Positions 31,079 through 41,127 of a DNA stretch of 64,000 nt are shown in pieces. Position 1 is the first letter of the stretch; every line of letters starts with the position of its first letter. The DNA is from Mycosarcoma maydis. Lineage: Eukaryota; Basidiomycota; Ustilaginomycetes; Ustilaginales. Location: the NCBI RefSeq assembly GCF_000328475.2, contig NC_026483.1:434001-498000 (forward strand). Direction: 5' to 3'. Under the pieces are notes generated by a model that did not search any database, had not been told where the DNA came from, and saw only the letters and a program-made list of their open reading frames with translations. The position numbers were made by a program, and so were the translations under genes.

Positions 31079-31706
31079 TTAGTATTGTTGTCTCGTAGAA
31101 TAGTCTGTGTTGTCAAGCAATGCATATGTGGCGAGTAAAGGTCAGTGTCTCTTCTTCTCATCGCGACAGGATGACGACCACGGATGTCTGGATGCACTTA
31201 CCTTTGGGGCTGATGACGAGACCTCTACCTTTGCTCGCACCTCTGTACACCACCTCTACGATATCGATCAGTTCTTGACGGTCTGTTATCGCCCAGTTGC
31301 TGCAAATACCAAACAAGAGCGTAAGGTTGAGTATCAACAAGTCCAGTATGTAGGCCATCCATTCCCGGCTCCATGTCGGGGCGCATCTTTGACAAACTCA
31401 CATCTTGTTGTTATTGCCCGTCCCCAAATCAATCATGATGTGTTTGTTGCGATAGAAGAACATGGTTGAACATGCATCATACAGCTCGTACATCTTGTTG
31501 AAGTCTGGCACCTGCGTGATGTCGACCAGGTAGATGACGGCAAAGTTTTGGACCGCCGTCGAGATCTTGTAGAGCGTTTCGTCCATTTCCATGCAGACAG
31601 GATCAGTGTCGTGACCGAAACGAAGGATGACCACGCGGTCTTCCTCGGATAGGATCGCTTGGTCGACATGCCAGCCCGTAGGCAAGTGCGGCAGGAAGTA
31701 CGACAT
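31079..31706 (-). CDS. DIM1: U5 snRNP protein Dim1/Dib1 (15 kDa thioredoxin-like)
   Basis: Three exons, 31706-31402, 31299-31202 and 31104-31079, give exactly 142 residues, the standard length of this very conserved family. Introns are 102 and 97 nt, with GTGAGT/TGCAG and GTAAGT/CACAG sites. The protein opens MSYFLPHLPTGWHVDQAIL, contains the thioredoxin-fold strand VVILRFGHDTDPVCMEMDE and the block MIDLGTGNNNKINWA, and ends SPKDYSTRQQY. Dim1 belongs to the U4/U6.U5 tri-snRNP, where it blocks premature spliceosome activation until it leaves during B-complex activation. The last exon is only 26 nt; its assignment rests on the exact match to the family's DYST ending. Confidence 0.96.
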
Positions 31707-32123
31707 GTTGATCGTCCTTGTCCTTCGTCCAAGAGTGCGGTTCAGGCTAAGTTGAGGAGGCAAACAGCGTGCAACTCAGAAAGCCGTGGAAAATTTCACA
31801 ATTCGTGCTTGTGGAGCAGCTCACCACGCTGCAGCCCATGTTCGGATCACGGAACGCGCACCGCCGCTTCACGCTTTTCGTCACGTTCTTCTAAATTCAA
31901 CCAACACTCTCCACACACGACAGCACCTCAACTCGTGACTCCAGCTTTGCAGTCACGCGAAGCTGACTTGAGTCCATTACGACGCCCATTGCGTTCAGGC
32001 GATCAGCGAAGAATAGACATTTCACAAGACTTATAGTACAGAAGGATCACTCTTTGAAACCACAGAGTAAAATATGGCGCGGTAGCCAAACTCTGGTTTG
32101 AGGTGGAGGTGAGGTTATCAGTC
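31707..32123. promoter_or_regulatory. Space between LUC7 3' end and DIM1 start
   Basis: A 417-base tandem space that should hold the DIM1 promoter. Two repeat-family copies occur (AATTCGTGCTTG near 31800 and ACTCGTGACT near 31932). No gene was seen. Confidence 0.5.
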
Positions 32124-33458
32124 TCATGCCCTCGCCGTCGCCGGGGATCGACTGCGTTTGCGGTCTTCTTCCTTGACATGAATTGGCGGTCTCGGGTTGG
32201 GCTTATAGTCAGAGAGCATCTCGCCTTCTTCCTCCTTGACTTCGCCCTCTTCCGCTCCACGCTTACTGTCTGCCTCGGTGTCGGCAACCTCTCGCTGTTT
32301 GCGAGTCTCTTTGCGTTCCCGATCTCGACGTTCCCGTTCTCGTTCGAAATCGCGCTCGCGCTCGCGTTCCTGATCTCTTGCAGACAGAGTCGCATCGAAG
32401 CTCGACCCATTTTTGGTCCCTGTTGCTGGTGCTGCGCCGCTTGATGGTGCTGGAATGAGGCGGCCACTTGAGCTTCCATTGCTCTGCTGTGTGATTGGCG
32501 TTGATGCTGGTGGTGGTGGTGATGGTAGTGCAGGCATCCCCATCGGTGGCGCGTTCGGCTTGCGCCTCCTCTCGTCAAACTCGCCAATCATCTCTCGCAA
32601 CCTAAAGTATCCCAGGTGCATCTTACCACCAAAATGGTCTGCCAACCTTCGATCTGAGTCCAAAATGCTTAGGTAGGCACCGCAAACATCGCATACCCTC
32701 AACTTTTGGTGTCCACTTGCACCCGAGTTCTCCTGCGCATTGTGCAGCTCTTTTTCCTTCTGCGCCTTCTCCTCCTTGAGCGCATCAGCTTTGGCAAGCT
32801 CGGCAAGCGACTCTTCGATCTGTCCCTGCTCTCCTAATGCTTCCACCTCGGCCATGACGGCGGCAAGCGCCGTCTCGATTTCGGAAATCTCGCGGTTCAT
32901 GTTGGCGAATCGTGCTAATTCTTCCGGGGTCTGTTCCAGCCGACGCTTGTTTGCAGCGATCTTGCGATCAATGTCCGATATGAAGGAAAAGATGTTGTGT
33001 TCGTGCTCACGTTCAAATTCGGGGAAGCGTTCGCCAGCAGCAAGCGCCTTGCGATATTCGTCCTTGTACTTTGGTGTGTGCGACTTGGGACATGGGCCTA
33101 GGTCGACCTTCTGTTAATCGTCGTAGTGCACATCAGCGAAAAGGCAAAAGGGTACACATTCAGCAATCTACTCTATTCGAAGCGAGCACCGAGTCTCGTA
33201 TACCCACGGTATTGGCAAACAGATCGTGAGGACAAGTGCCGCAGAGAAAGTTACGGCACACCTTGGGATCGGTGAAATGCAGATTCGCAGTTGGTGCGCC
33301 CATCGCTGTCGGTCGTGGAACGGATAAAAAACAGATCATTCATCAGTATCCAGACCTAGCTGAAAGTTGCTTTGTCTTTGAACTGTGGCGAGTGACTTAC
33401 CTTCCGGACCCATGAGCTTCTCGAGCAGCATGCGCTGCACCTCGGCCTTACGACCCAT
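32124..33458 (-). CDS. LUC7: U1 snRNP-associated protein Luc7
   Basis: Three exons, 33458-33401, 33305-33208 and 33110-32124, give 380 residues. The introns are 95 and 97 nt, with donors GTAAGT and GTGGGT. The N-terminus MGRKAEVQRMLLEKLMGPE is typical for the family. A CCCH zinc finger spans exons 2 and 3 (CRNFLCGTCPHDLF). A coiled-coil follows, then the CCHH finger CDVCGAYLS ... HFGGKMHLGY. The C-terminus is Arg/Glu- and Arg/Asp-rich. Luc7 stabilises U1 snRNA pairing with the 5' splice site and influences the choice between classes of 5' splice sites. The gene is divergent from JJJ1, with a repeat array in the shared promoter. Confidence 0.95.
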
Positions 33459-33920
33459 CCTGACAGTTGAATTGCGGCAGCACACCAGCAGCTACGACGC
33501 CAATCCTTTACCGCTGATTGAACTTGCTTTAGCGCTGTTCTGAATGTGCGATTCCTGCGACTGATGCTGGTTGGATCGGTCTTGTACAGCGTGCAAAGAT
33601 GGGGTGACTGTTCAGAGAAGGTGAGCGGTGAGCAAGCGTGAATGTTATTCCGACATCTTGACCTGGGAGCCAAAAGCCGACTCCCGAATTCGGCCTTCTG
33701 AAATTTTGAGCTGCATTCGTGATTCGTGATTCGTGATTCGTGAATCACACAAATCACGAAATATCAAGAATATCACGAATTTGACAGGTCAAGAACTCGT
33801 GACTGCTCACAACTGAGCTTCGTGGAACATATTGCTTGCTGATGATTGCTTCTCCCGCTCACACCACTTTCTTGGTCTCACTTCCACCTCATACCTCCTT
33901 TTGGATCGATATAGACAGAG
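33459..33920. promoter_or_regulatory. Divergent promoter space LUC7 / JJJ1
   Basis: A 462-base space between divergent start codons. It contains the heptamer array at 33715-33780 and an ACTCGTGACT copy at about 33794. No gene was seen. Confidence 0.55.
33715..33780. repeat. Tandem ATTCGTG array followed by inverted copies
   Basis: Four ATTCGTG units in 7-bp register are followed by AATCACACAAATCACGAA and two further ATCACGAAT-type copies. The whole block can form a long imperfect fold-back. Confidence 0.9.
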
Positions 33921-36719
33921 ATGGGTGCCTCTCAGTCGTCGCACAAGCCAGGTGTGGCTGGAGGCACCGCCACCGATGCGAATGGCGATCCTGCCTTTGT
34001 CGACTACTACGAGCTTCTCCACATAGAACAGACGGCCACATCTGACGAGATTCGCAAAGCGTACCGCAAACTTGCCCTCAAGCACCATCCAGACAAGAAT
34101 CCGGACAATGTTGAGCAAGCAAACAAGATCTTTCACAAGCTGCAAGAGGCGTACGAGATACTCTCTGATGACACAGAGCGCGCATGGTATGACCAGAACC
34201 GAGAGCGCTTGCTCAATGGCGAGGGGCCGGATCTCGACGATGACGATGTCTTCGAAGCGTTCCGATCGGGTGCAGCCGAAGCTCCTCAACCGACGAGCTC
34301 TGCGCGTGGACTGACAGCCAAGGCACTGCTGCGCTTCTTTGATCCAAGCCTAGCAAAGGACTTGACCGAAGGCGACAATGGCTTCTACGCAACCTACCGC
34401 CGCCTCTTTGAACGTCTTGCACAAGAGGAGCGGATAGCAGCGCCATATCCGGGAGAGGAAAAAGACAGCACGCTTCCGTCTGCTGATGCATATCCATCAT
34501 TCGGCTACAGTCACACTCCCTACTCGAATGCAAAGGGCCAGCAAGCTGCAATTCACCAGACGCCGGTCAAGGACTTTTACAACGTCTTTATGAACTTTCA
34601 GTCGCGCAAGAGCTTTGGATGGTTCGACAAGTACGATGTTCGTGACGCACCAGATCGAAGAGTGAAACGACTCATGGAGAAAGAGAACAAGCGTGCAAGA
34701 GACGCTGCAAGGCGCGAGTACAACGACGCCGTTCGATCCCTGGCTGCTTTCATTCGCAAGCGAGATCCACGATACAAGAAGTTCCAGGCAGAACTCAACT
34801 CCACCGGTCCCGGATCGACCGCCGATCTAGCAAGAAGAAAAGCCGAGGCAGAGAAGATCAGACTGGAGCGAGAGGCACGTGCCCAATCCTACCAGGCGCA
34901 GAGTTGGCAACAGCCCGACTACCACTTTTCCGACGAGGACGACGAGGAAGAAGAGGACGTCAACGATGATGACGCTGACAGCGATTTTGAAAGCGTTCAG
35001 AAAGACGGCAGCAGATCGCTGGCAGGTCAAGATGGAGCATTAGACTCACTTGACCACTCCTACGCTGCTTGGGACTGCGTTGCATGCGACAGGGTTTTCC
35101 AATCCGAGGCTGCTTTTCGCAATCACGAGCGGAGCGCCAAGCATAACAAAGCGGTCCAGAAGCTTCAACGTGAAATGCAAGACGAAGAAGACGAGCTCGG
35201 TCTCGGACTTGATGCAGACGATATTGCAATTGACGCGTCTCTAGCAGACATGCACCTTGATGGGAGCATGGCACAGACCAAGGCAGATACCAACGTCTCG
35301 GCCGGCTTCTCGATACCCGCCTTTGCTTCAGAGGGAGCAGCAGGCAAGAGCAAGAAGCAGAAGAAGCAGGCCAAGAAGCGTAGACAGATGGAAGAGGTTG
35401 CCGGGCGCACGCTCGACGAAGATGGTTTTGTGGTGCAAGATCTGAACAGAAAGCAGGCCAAGCCTCGAGCAAGTGAGGAGGCTTCTCCTGCTAATGAGCC
35501 GTCAAACGATACCGGGGCGAACAAAGACACTTTGGTCATACATGTTGTCGATGATGATGACCAACTCGACGGCGACGCTGAAACAAACGTATGCGACCAG
35601 GTAGGCGCAGGCGATGAAGAAAGCGTGCCGCCAAAGCCATCCGCGTCACAAAAGCATGACGCAGCAAAGTCAAAGACTGGTCCTGACCAATTGCAAGCAA
35701 CAGACAAGGGAGCTCTCTCAGGAACCAAAGATGATCCTTGGGCCGGTCTCGAAGATCCCTACATCCCAAAATCTGCTTTCTCGGTCAGCCTCCCTCCACC
35801 GCTGCCCCCGCTGACTAGGCCTGCTGGCTCTTTTGACATCTTTGGCTACGGCAGTCTCATCTTCAAACCGCCCCCTTACGTCATTGGCGCGACGCCATGC
35901 TACATCAAAGGCTTTGTTCGGCGGTTCGCACAGCACTCGGTCGACCATCGAGGCACTCACGAGCGTCCAGGGCGGGTTGTGACACTTGTCAAAGCCTCGG
36001 ATTGGCATCCGCTGCGCAGAGCGGCTAAGGTGGACGAACCAAAGTCACCCGAGGGAGACATCGTTTGGGGTGTCTCGTTTACGATTGACCCAGAGCATGC
36101 CCAGGTGGTGAAGCAATACCTCGACTATAGAGAAAAGAATGGATACAGTGCCATGTACGTGCCGCTCTACACAAAATCAAAAGAGCAAGACGGCGCACAG
36201 GAAGAGACAGTGCTCAAAAACGCGCTCGTCTATGTCGGCTTGCCGTCGAATCCTGCGTTTGTGGGGCCACAGTCACTGGATGCTCTTGCGCAACGCATCT
36301 ACACGTGTGCTGGACCGTCGGGACCGAATGCAGAGTACTTGCTGAAGCTTGCCAATGCGGTGCGAGAGCTTGCGCCGCAGTCGGTTGACCAGCATCTCTT
36401 TAGCCTGGAAAAGCGACTGCTTCTGCTTCAGGAGCAGAAAGTGGATCCAGCCATGCTCATTGCTCAGGAAGCCAAGCAGCCGTCTTGCAAAAAGGTGACG
36501 ACAGATAGCATTGAAGATGAAGAGGACCAACAAGACGCCAGGGGCTGGAAGGGCAAGAAAGGCAGCAAAGGTAAGCTAAGCGGCAAAAGCAAAGAGTGGT
36601 GCAACGTGTGCAAAGCAGGGTTCGAGAGTAGAAGCAAGCTCTTCAACCACATTCGAGAGACGGGTCATGCCTTGGCAAGCGAGCAGAACGGATCGGTTAA
36701 GAAAGCAAGACGCAAGTAG
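33921..36719 (+). CDS. JJJ1: Jjj1-type J-protein with an embedded ChaC (gamma-glutamylcyclotransferase) domain
   Basis: The single uninterrupted frame encodes 932 residues. In order: J domain about 28-92 with HPD at 56-58; the Jjj1/DNAJC21 middle region with [17 protein letters not shown]; a C2H2 finger at 386-408; an acidic, Lys-rich linker; a ChaC-like domain at about 638-835; and a second C2H2 finger at 894-916 ([17 protein letters not shown]). The ChaC part has [10 protein letters not shown], the [11 protein letters not shown] loop and [10 protein letters not shown], whose Glu738 is the expected catalytic acid. Known Jjj1 works with Hsp70 to recycle shuttling factors from cytosolic pre-60S ribosomes and normally has J domain, finger and finger with no enzyme. 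ChaC enzymes cleave the gamma-glutamyl bond of glutathione. The gene has no intron and no frame break around the insert. The N-terminus MGASQS fits an N-myristoylation site. Confidence 0.93.
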   Translation: MGASQSSHKPGVAGGTATDANGDPAFVDYYELLHIEQTATSDEIRKAYRKLALKHHPDKNPDNVEQANKIFHKLQEAYEILSDDTERAWYDQNRERLLNGEGPDLDDDDVFEAFRSGAAEAPQPTSSARGLTAKALLRFFDPSLAKDLTEGDNGFYATYRRLFERLAQEERIAAPYPGEEKDSTLPSADAYPSFGYSHTPYSNAKGQQAAIHQTPVKDFYNVFMNFQSRKSFGWFDKYDVRDAPDRRVKRLMEKENKRARDAARREYNDAVRSLAAFIRKRDPRYKKFQAELNSTGPGSTADLARRKAEAEKIRLEREARAQSYQAQSWQQPDYHFSDEDDEEEEDVNDDDADSDFESVQKDGSRSLAGQDGALDSLDHSYAAWDCVACDRVFQSEAAFRNHERSAKHNKAVQKLQREMQDEEDELGLGLDADDIAIDASLADMHLDGSMAQTKADTNVSAGFSIPAFASEGAAGKSKKQKKQAKKRRQMEEVAGRTLDEDGFVVQDLNRKQAKPRASEEASPANEPSNDTGANKDTLVIHVVDDDDQLDGDAETNVCDQVGAGDEESVPPKPSASQKHDAAKSKTGPDQLQATDKGALSGTKDDPWAGLEDPYIPKSAFSVSLPPPLPPLTRPAGSFDIFGYGSLIFKPPPYVIGATPCYIKGFVRRFAQHSVDHRGTHERPGRVVTLVKASDWHPLRRAAKVDEPKSPEGDIVWGVSFTIDPEHAQVVKQYLDYREKNGYSAMYVPLYTKSKEQDGAQEETVLKNALVYVGLPSNPAFVGPQSLDALAQRIYTCAGPSGPNAEYLLKLANAVRELAPQSVDQHLFSLEKRLLLLQEQKVDPAMLIAQEAKQPSCKKVTTDSIEDEEDQQDARGWKGKKGSKGKLSGKSKEWCNVCKAGFESRSKLFNHIRETGHALASEQNGSVKKARRK

Positions 36720-37920
36720 TTGTCTTTTGTTCTGTCCATCTGTAACAACCTGGATTTTTCCATGCAGACACGGATAGTACAAGACTGCAGGATGATGGTG
36801 TGACTGATGCTAGCGTATTTTCACCCCGTACTATTCGATACACTAAGCTGCGCATTTACCCGCTGCCTTTGCACTTCGTTTGGTGTGTACCGCAGCGACC
36901 TTGCTGCAACGAGAAGAAACCGCCTGATCACGACCACGATCATCAGCGAGTCTTTGGTCTTTCAGGTTGTCCGTGCAAAGATGCCTGCAAGCAGAGTGGC
37001 AGAATAGAGAGAACTCGGCCAAGTTGATGATGTGTGGCTGTTGCCCATACAGATCAAGCGATAAGGTTAGGTCCGAGCAGATGCCAGCTCTCGCCGAGTG
37101 CGCTCATTCGGTTACCGACGGACAGGAGACCAAGCAGCCAATACGATCGCGGTGGAAGCAAATCACGAATCGTGAATACACACACCGCAAGCACACAGAC
37201 ACGGAATTTAAAGTTCAAACAGCGCAAGACGTCCTGGAGGCGCGTCTGAGAAGAAAGCCACGAGCGTCACTTCACTAGCACACAAAGCAATCGTGAAACA
37301 CGCACCACTCACCACACACAACGCAGGACGAATGCTTACGAGGTTCAACGTTCCGTGGTCTGTTCCTAGAAATCGGTGCATGTGTGATCAGTCTCGAATG
37401 GAAGGATAACCACCATCTGGAAGCTGTTGCACACAACTTGGAAGCAACAGCGAACGTGGATGTGGCAGAAGTCACAAGTGGCGCAAGGCGTCGTGCGTTG
37501 TATCTTGACATGTTGGACGCCTGCACAGCGCAGTCACAGTTGAACTGCGAGATGTTCTTGAATTCCACCTGCACAACAACTAAGTTAGCGAGGAAAGCCA
37601 AGGCCCTGAATGCATTGAGCTCAGGGTCGACAGCAACGAGTCTTGGCACCGACGATTCACGATTCGAAGCCAAACAAGACGATGACGCTGGACAAGCATG
37701 AATGCGCGTCAAGGCTCCTCAGTTTGCACACTCGATTGTGTGTTCGTGATTGCTTCCGCAGAAGCAAACGCTTGCCGAAGTGGAAATACAATGTATAAGT
37801 ACCTCTCGTCATCGAAAGCTTGCCTCCCCGGCTTGAGCTGACAAACCCGCTTCTCTCCCCCTCTTCATACCTACTCCTTGTACTACATCCACTCTTCACT
37901 GCTACTTGATTGTGATTGTG
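36720..37920. other. Intergenic space between JJJ1 and the secreted-protein gene
   Basis: About 1.2 kb in a tandem (+,+) arrangement. There are few repeat-family copies (about 37164, 37288, 37655). A TATA-like GTATAAGTA lies at about 37793, some 130 bases before the next ATG. Neither the antisense frame of 145 codons at 37275-37712 nor the 105-codon plus frame has recognisable features. Confidence 0.5.
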
Positions 37921-38951
37921 ATGCTGTCTGCTACTTTTTGCGCGAACGTCCGCTCAATGACTGGATCGTACCTATGCGCCATCCTCTTGATTTGCGTCTC
38001 GTTCGCGTTCGCGTTCGCACTCCCTGTCACCAGTCCACCTCAGCAGTTGGAGGCTCGGCAGGCTCCCAATCAGGTCGCCATCGACTATCCGACCGATCAG
38101 ACGGCTGCTTTCAACGTGACCACCTTTGTCCTGCCCATTCCCCTCTCTGAAGCCTACTCTCTTGCCTCTCCGTACGAGCTGATCCTCGACCATGGGCTAC
38201 CGACGTCGGTGATTCCGCAAGGATACTTCCCCTTGCTACTTACCGGAGGTTACTTCCACGATATCCGTCAGAGGTACCTTGGAGTGGTGCCTCTGCAGGT
38301 CGAGCAGCTCAGCATGCTCTTGCTGTACCTGCCCTACGTCGACGTGCTCGGCGGAGGACAACGTCCGTTCAAGAGAAACATAAAGACCTACATGGACCAG
38401 CTGATTCCAACGCTTGTATCGGGCTTGACGCAGTTCGTCAATGCTGAGGTGGCAATCTTTGATCCTGCACACGCGGCGTATAAGCCTTCTGGAGGCAACA
38501 CTGTCAGTTTGGCCGTTTCTCAAGGCATCGCAAACCCGATCGATGGTCCTGGCGTTGTTAATCCGCTCTACCAAGCCGTCTTTTCTCGCACCTCGTCTTC
38601 CCCCATCACTGAGGCCAAGTTCCGCTCGATGCTCGCTCAACCCTTCTACACCAACCCAGGAACCGGCTGTAACCTCGTGACCTTCTACTACAATTACACC
38701 AACGCCAACCCCGGCTTCGTCACGGGTAACGCTCAGACTTTCACACCGCTCTTGAGGTCCAGCACCGATCATAGGAATGCTTATGGCTACACCGCTGCTA
38801 CGTAAGTACTCGATCCATCCGAAAACGCCAGGAACACTGAAACAAGACATGATGACTGACATGCGCTTCTACTTTCCATTCATCCGTTCGCGGCCATCAC
38901 AGGCAATGGGTCTTGCCTTCGGTGCCAGTAGACTGCAAGACTTTTGCATGA
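37921..38951 (+). CDS. Predicted secreted protein, possible acetoacetate-decarboxylase-like fold
   Basis: Two exons, 37921-38801 and 38903-38951, join over a 101-nt intron (donor GTAAGT, acceptor TCACAG) to 309 residues. A signal peptide core, LCAILLICVSFAFAFAL, lies at about 18-34; the second ATG at 37957 would place it right at the N-terminus. The mature part has several N-glycosylation sequons (NVT, NYT). Segments such as GGYFHDIRQRYLGVVPLQ and LYLPYVDVLGGGQRPF faintly resemble the acetoacetate decarboxylase superfamily, but I would not rely on this. The short second exon encodes QWVLPSVPVDCKTFA. Without the splice the frame would stop within four bases of the donor, which supports the intron. 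The role is unknown; it may be cell-wall or extracellular. Confidence 0.75.
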
Positions 38952-39470
38952 GTGTCTGTCATCTTTCGAGAGGAGATCCTTGCATCGTGTATCGACGATG
39001 CAGATGTGAGACTAATGTTTTGTACATCGCACCAACCGGCTCGTGGCTCACACTCGTGGCTCACACTCGTGGCTACCGTGTGGTCCTCAATCGCACCTCG
39101 GGCTTGGCTCTTTGGTGGTGCGTCGATGATCGCGGTCAAAGATGGCACCGTGCGCCATTCAAAGTTCGCTCATGTACTATGAGATTCGATGACGAATGAC
39201 ACCGCATTTGTTCTTGACTGCAGTTGATGCTTTCTGTACAAGGTAAACAGTCGTGAGTGCGGTCAGCGTGCAAGTTCGAGTGAGATGTGAAGGCCAGAAA
39301 TCCACGGCGCGTGCACTGTCCAACACCGCTCAACGCTTTCCACGTTGACGCTTTAGGCTTGCTTGTGATTCCGATTCTCCATATCATCCCACGTCCACTG
39401 CCATCAGTCGTGATTGGCACCGCAGGCGTGAATCCCAGTCGACATCAAATCGTACGTGATAGAGTCAAAG
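38952..39470. other. Intergenic space before DSC3
   Basis: About 520 bases. It contains a 13-bp tandem repeat at 39040-39074 and otherwise nothing I recognise. Neither the 140-codon plus frame nor the antisense frames are convincing. Confidence 0.5.
39040..39074. repeat. 13-bp tandem repeat, 2.7 copies
   Basis: The unit CTCGTGGCTCACA is repeated head to tail; the third copy stops after nine bases. Confidence 0.9.
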
Positions 39471-41017
39471 ATGGAGCTGACTCAACGTGCTAGCGATGGA
39501 ATCCATCTCGACGTTGGCCAAGGCTCTTCGTCACCACCACCGACCCTGCAAGCTGACATACGCGTACGACCCATCACAATCCGATTCACCGAACCTGGCG
39601 TCCGCGATCTACGTCTCCATCTGCATTCAATCACATCTCTACGTGCGGTCCCGTTCAAGCGCTCCGATATCCATGTGCATTCAGGTCGACCAGAGCAGCG
39701 GCTTATCTTCGACTTTGATACCGAGGACCAGCAAACTGTCGCAACACGAGCACCAACGTCTCACCAAGAGGACTTCAGGGAGGAAGATGAATTGGTCCGC
39801 GATGTGATCGAATCGTTGAGCGCAGACGGGCTTATGGGCGGCGATTCGGTTCGTACGCTCAGGACAAAGATGGAGAGGTGTAGAGATGGGGTCAAGGGGA
39901 GAAGGTTGCGATCTCAATTCACGCGGGCAGGATCCTGATAAGAGAGCGGCCGTGAAGATTGGTCGAGTACCTGGAAGATCTGGACATTAGGACGCGAGTA
40001 CAGAGTCGACAGACATTACGAGATCTGGCTCTAGATGATGATGCACATCGTGCAGGAAAGAGTGGCGTGAATGACGAGTCTGCAGAGCATAGCGATGCGG
40101 ATGAAGAGGCGCGAAGCAATGGGCTTGCGAACGAAGAGGATATCGAGCGCGGTACGGTGGAGATGAAAGAGATGAGCCTTGGAGAAATGGTGGATTGGCT
40201 GAGCGCAAAAACGAACGAGGTCATAAGAGGCGATGGCAGCGATGACAGCGGTACAACCCCGTTCAACGCGCAAGAAGGAGGCAAGGGAAAGAAGCGCGAG
40301 CCAACGTGGTATTCCGACCACATCCGTCTCACCATCCGCACCGCCCGCGTCGTCTATATCCAATGCTCTGTTGGCGAGCTCTCCACCCGACCCTCCCATC
40401 CACTACCTTCGAACGCGCTGACGAATCCTCTGATTGACATCAACTCCTCCGATCTAGCCGTCCCCGACGCACCTGAAGTCGACCGCTCCACCTCCCCCAC
40501 ATCGCGCAACCGCGGCTTCAACCGATTGCTCGACGCCGGACTCACTCACGACGAGATCTCCACCATCCGAGCCCAATTCCGCACCTCACATCCTCTCCAT
40601 ACATCCTACGACCTGATACAAGAGCGCGAGCATGCACAACATCTGCTCGAGATGGAAGAATCATGGATGGATACCTTCAACGCCACCACCAACGACGGCG
40701 GGGGATTGGGTGATTTTGGCGAACCAGCTTCCTCAGCGGAAGCATACACAACCGTGATGCAAGGTCTCATGGTAGGGTTCTTCGTGCCTCCTCTTATCCC
40801 GCTGTTTTGGTTTCGGCACAAACCGCATCCCTCTTCCCTGCCGTCTGCTGCAATGCGCCAGGAAGATGACGAAAACGACGATGACGACGAGCAACAGTGG
40901 GAGATGGAATGCTCAGAAATGTCGACGGAAAGCGTGTTTGGAAGCACCATGCAGATTTCCATCCTGTACGGATTGGTGGCGAACCTCATCATGGGCATCT
41001 TCCGATACGTCTGGTGA
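39471..41017 (+). CDS. DSC3: DSC E3 ligase complex subunit 3 (Dsc3), reading frame interrupted
   Basis: The N-terminal frame (39471 to the stop at 39936-39938) encodes a ubiquitin-like start (ITIRFTEPGVRDL, VRTLRTKMER). The rest lies in another frame from about 39956 to 41017: an acidic low-complexity part, the strand RVVYIQCSVGE, the Dsc3 block RGFNRLLDAGLTHDEISTIR, and two membrane segments (MQGLMVGFFVPPLIPLFWF and ISILYGLVANLIMGIF). Dsc3 belongs to the Golgi/endosome DSC ubiquitin ligase that activates SREBP in fission yeast and acts in membrane-protein quality control. The break can be bridged exactly by removing 39905-39957 (GTTGCG to GAAG, 53 nt). However, that segment carries IHAGRIL in a third register, which resembles the ubiquitin-fold motif. 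So a tiny intron, a sequence error or a damaged gene are all possible. Confidence 0.75.
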
Positions 41018-41127
41018 GCAGGACACTCAGCGGAAAAAGCGCGCAAATACGCCAATTTGCGCGAGGAAAACGATAGGCATTTCAATGGCATCCCAATCAA
41101 ACGACAACCCTGTAAGCATGCATCCTG

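Noticed and set aside
30730..31098. 122-codon plus-strand frame
   Set aside because: It overlaps the last DIM1 exon in antisense and has no recognisable domain.
5717..33780. Tandem heptamer arrays as CRISPR-like or telomere-like repeats
   Set aside because: The units are 7 bp without spacers, occur in a eukaryotic genome, and do not match telomere sequence.
37275..37712. 145-codon minus frame and 105-codon plus frame in the space before the secreted-protein gene
   Set aside because: Both overlap each other and run through repeat-family copies, with no motif.
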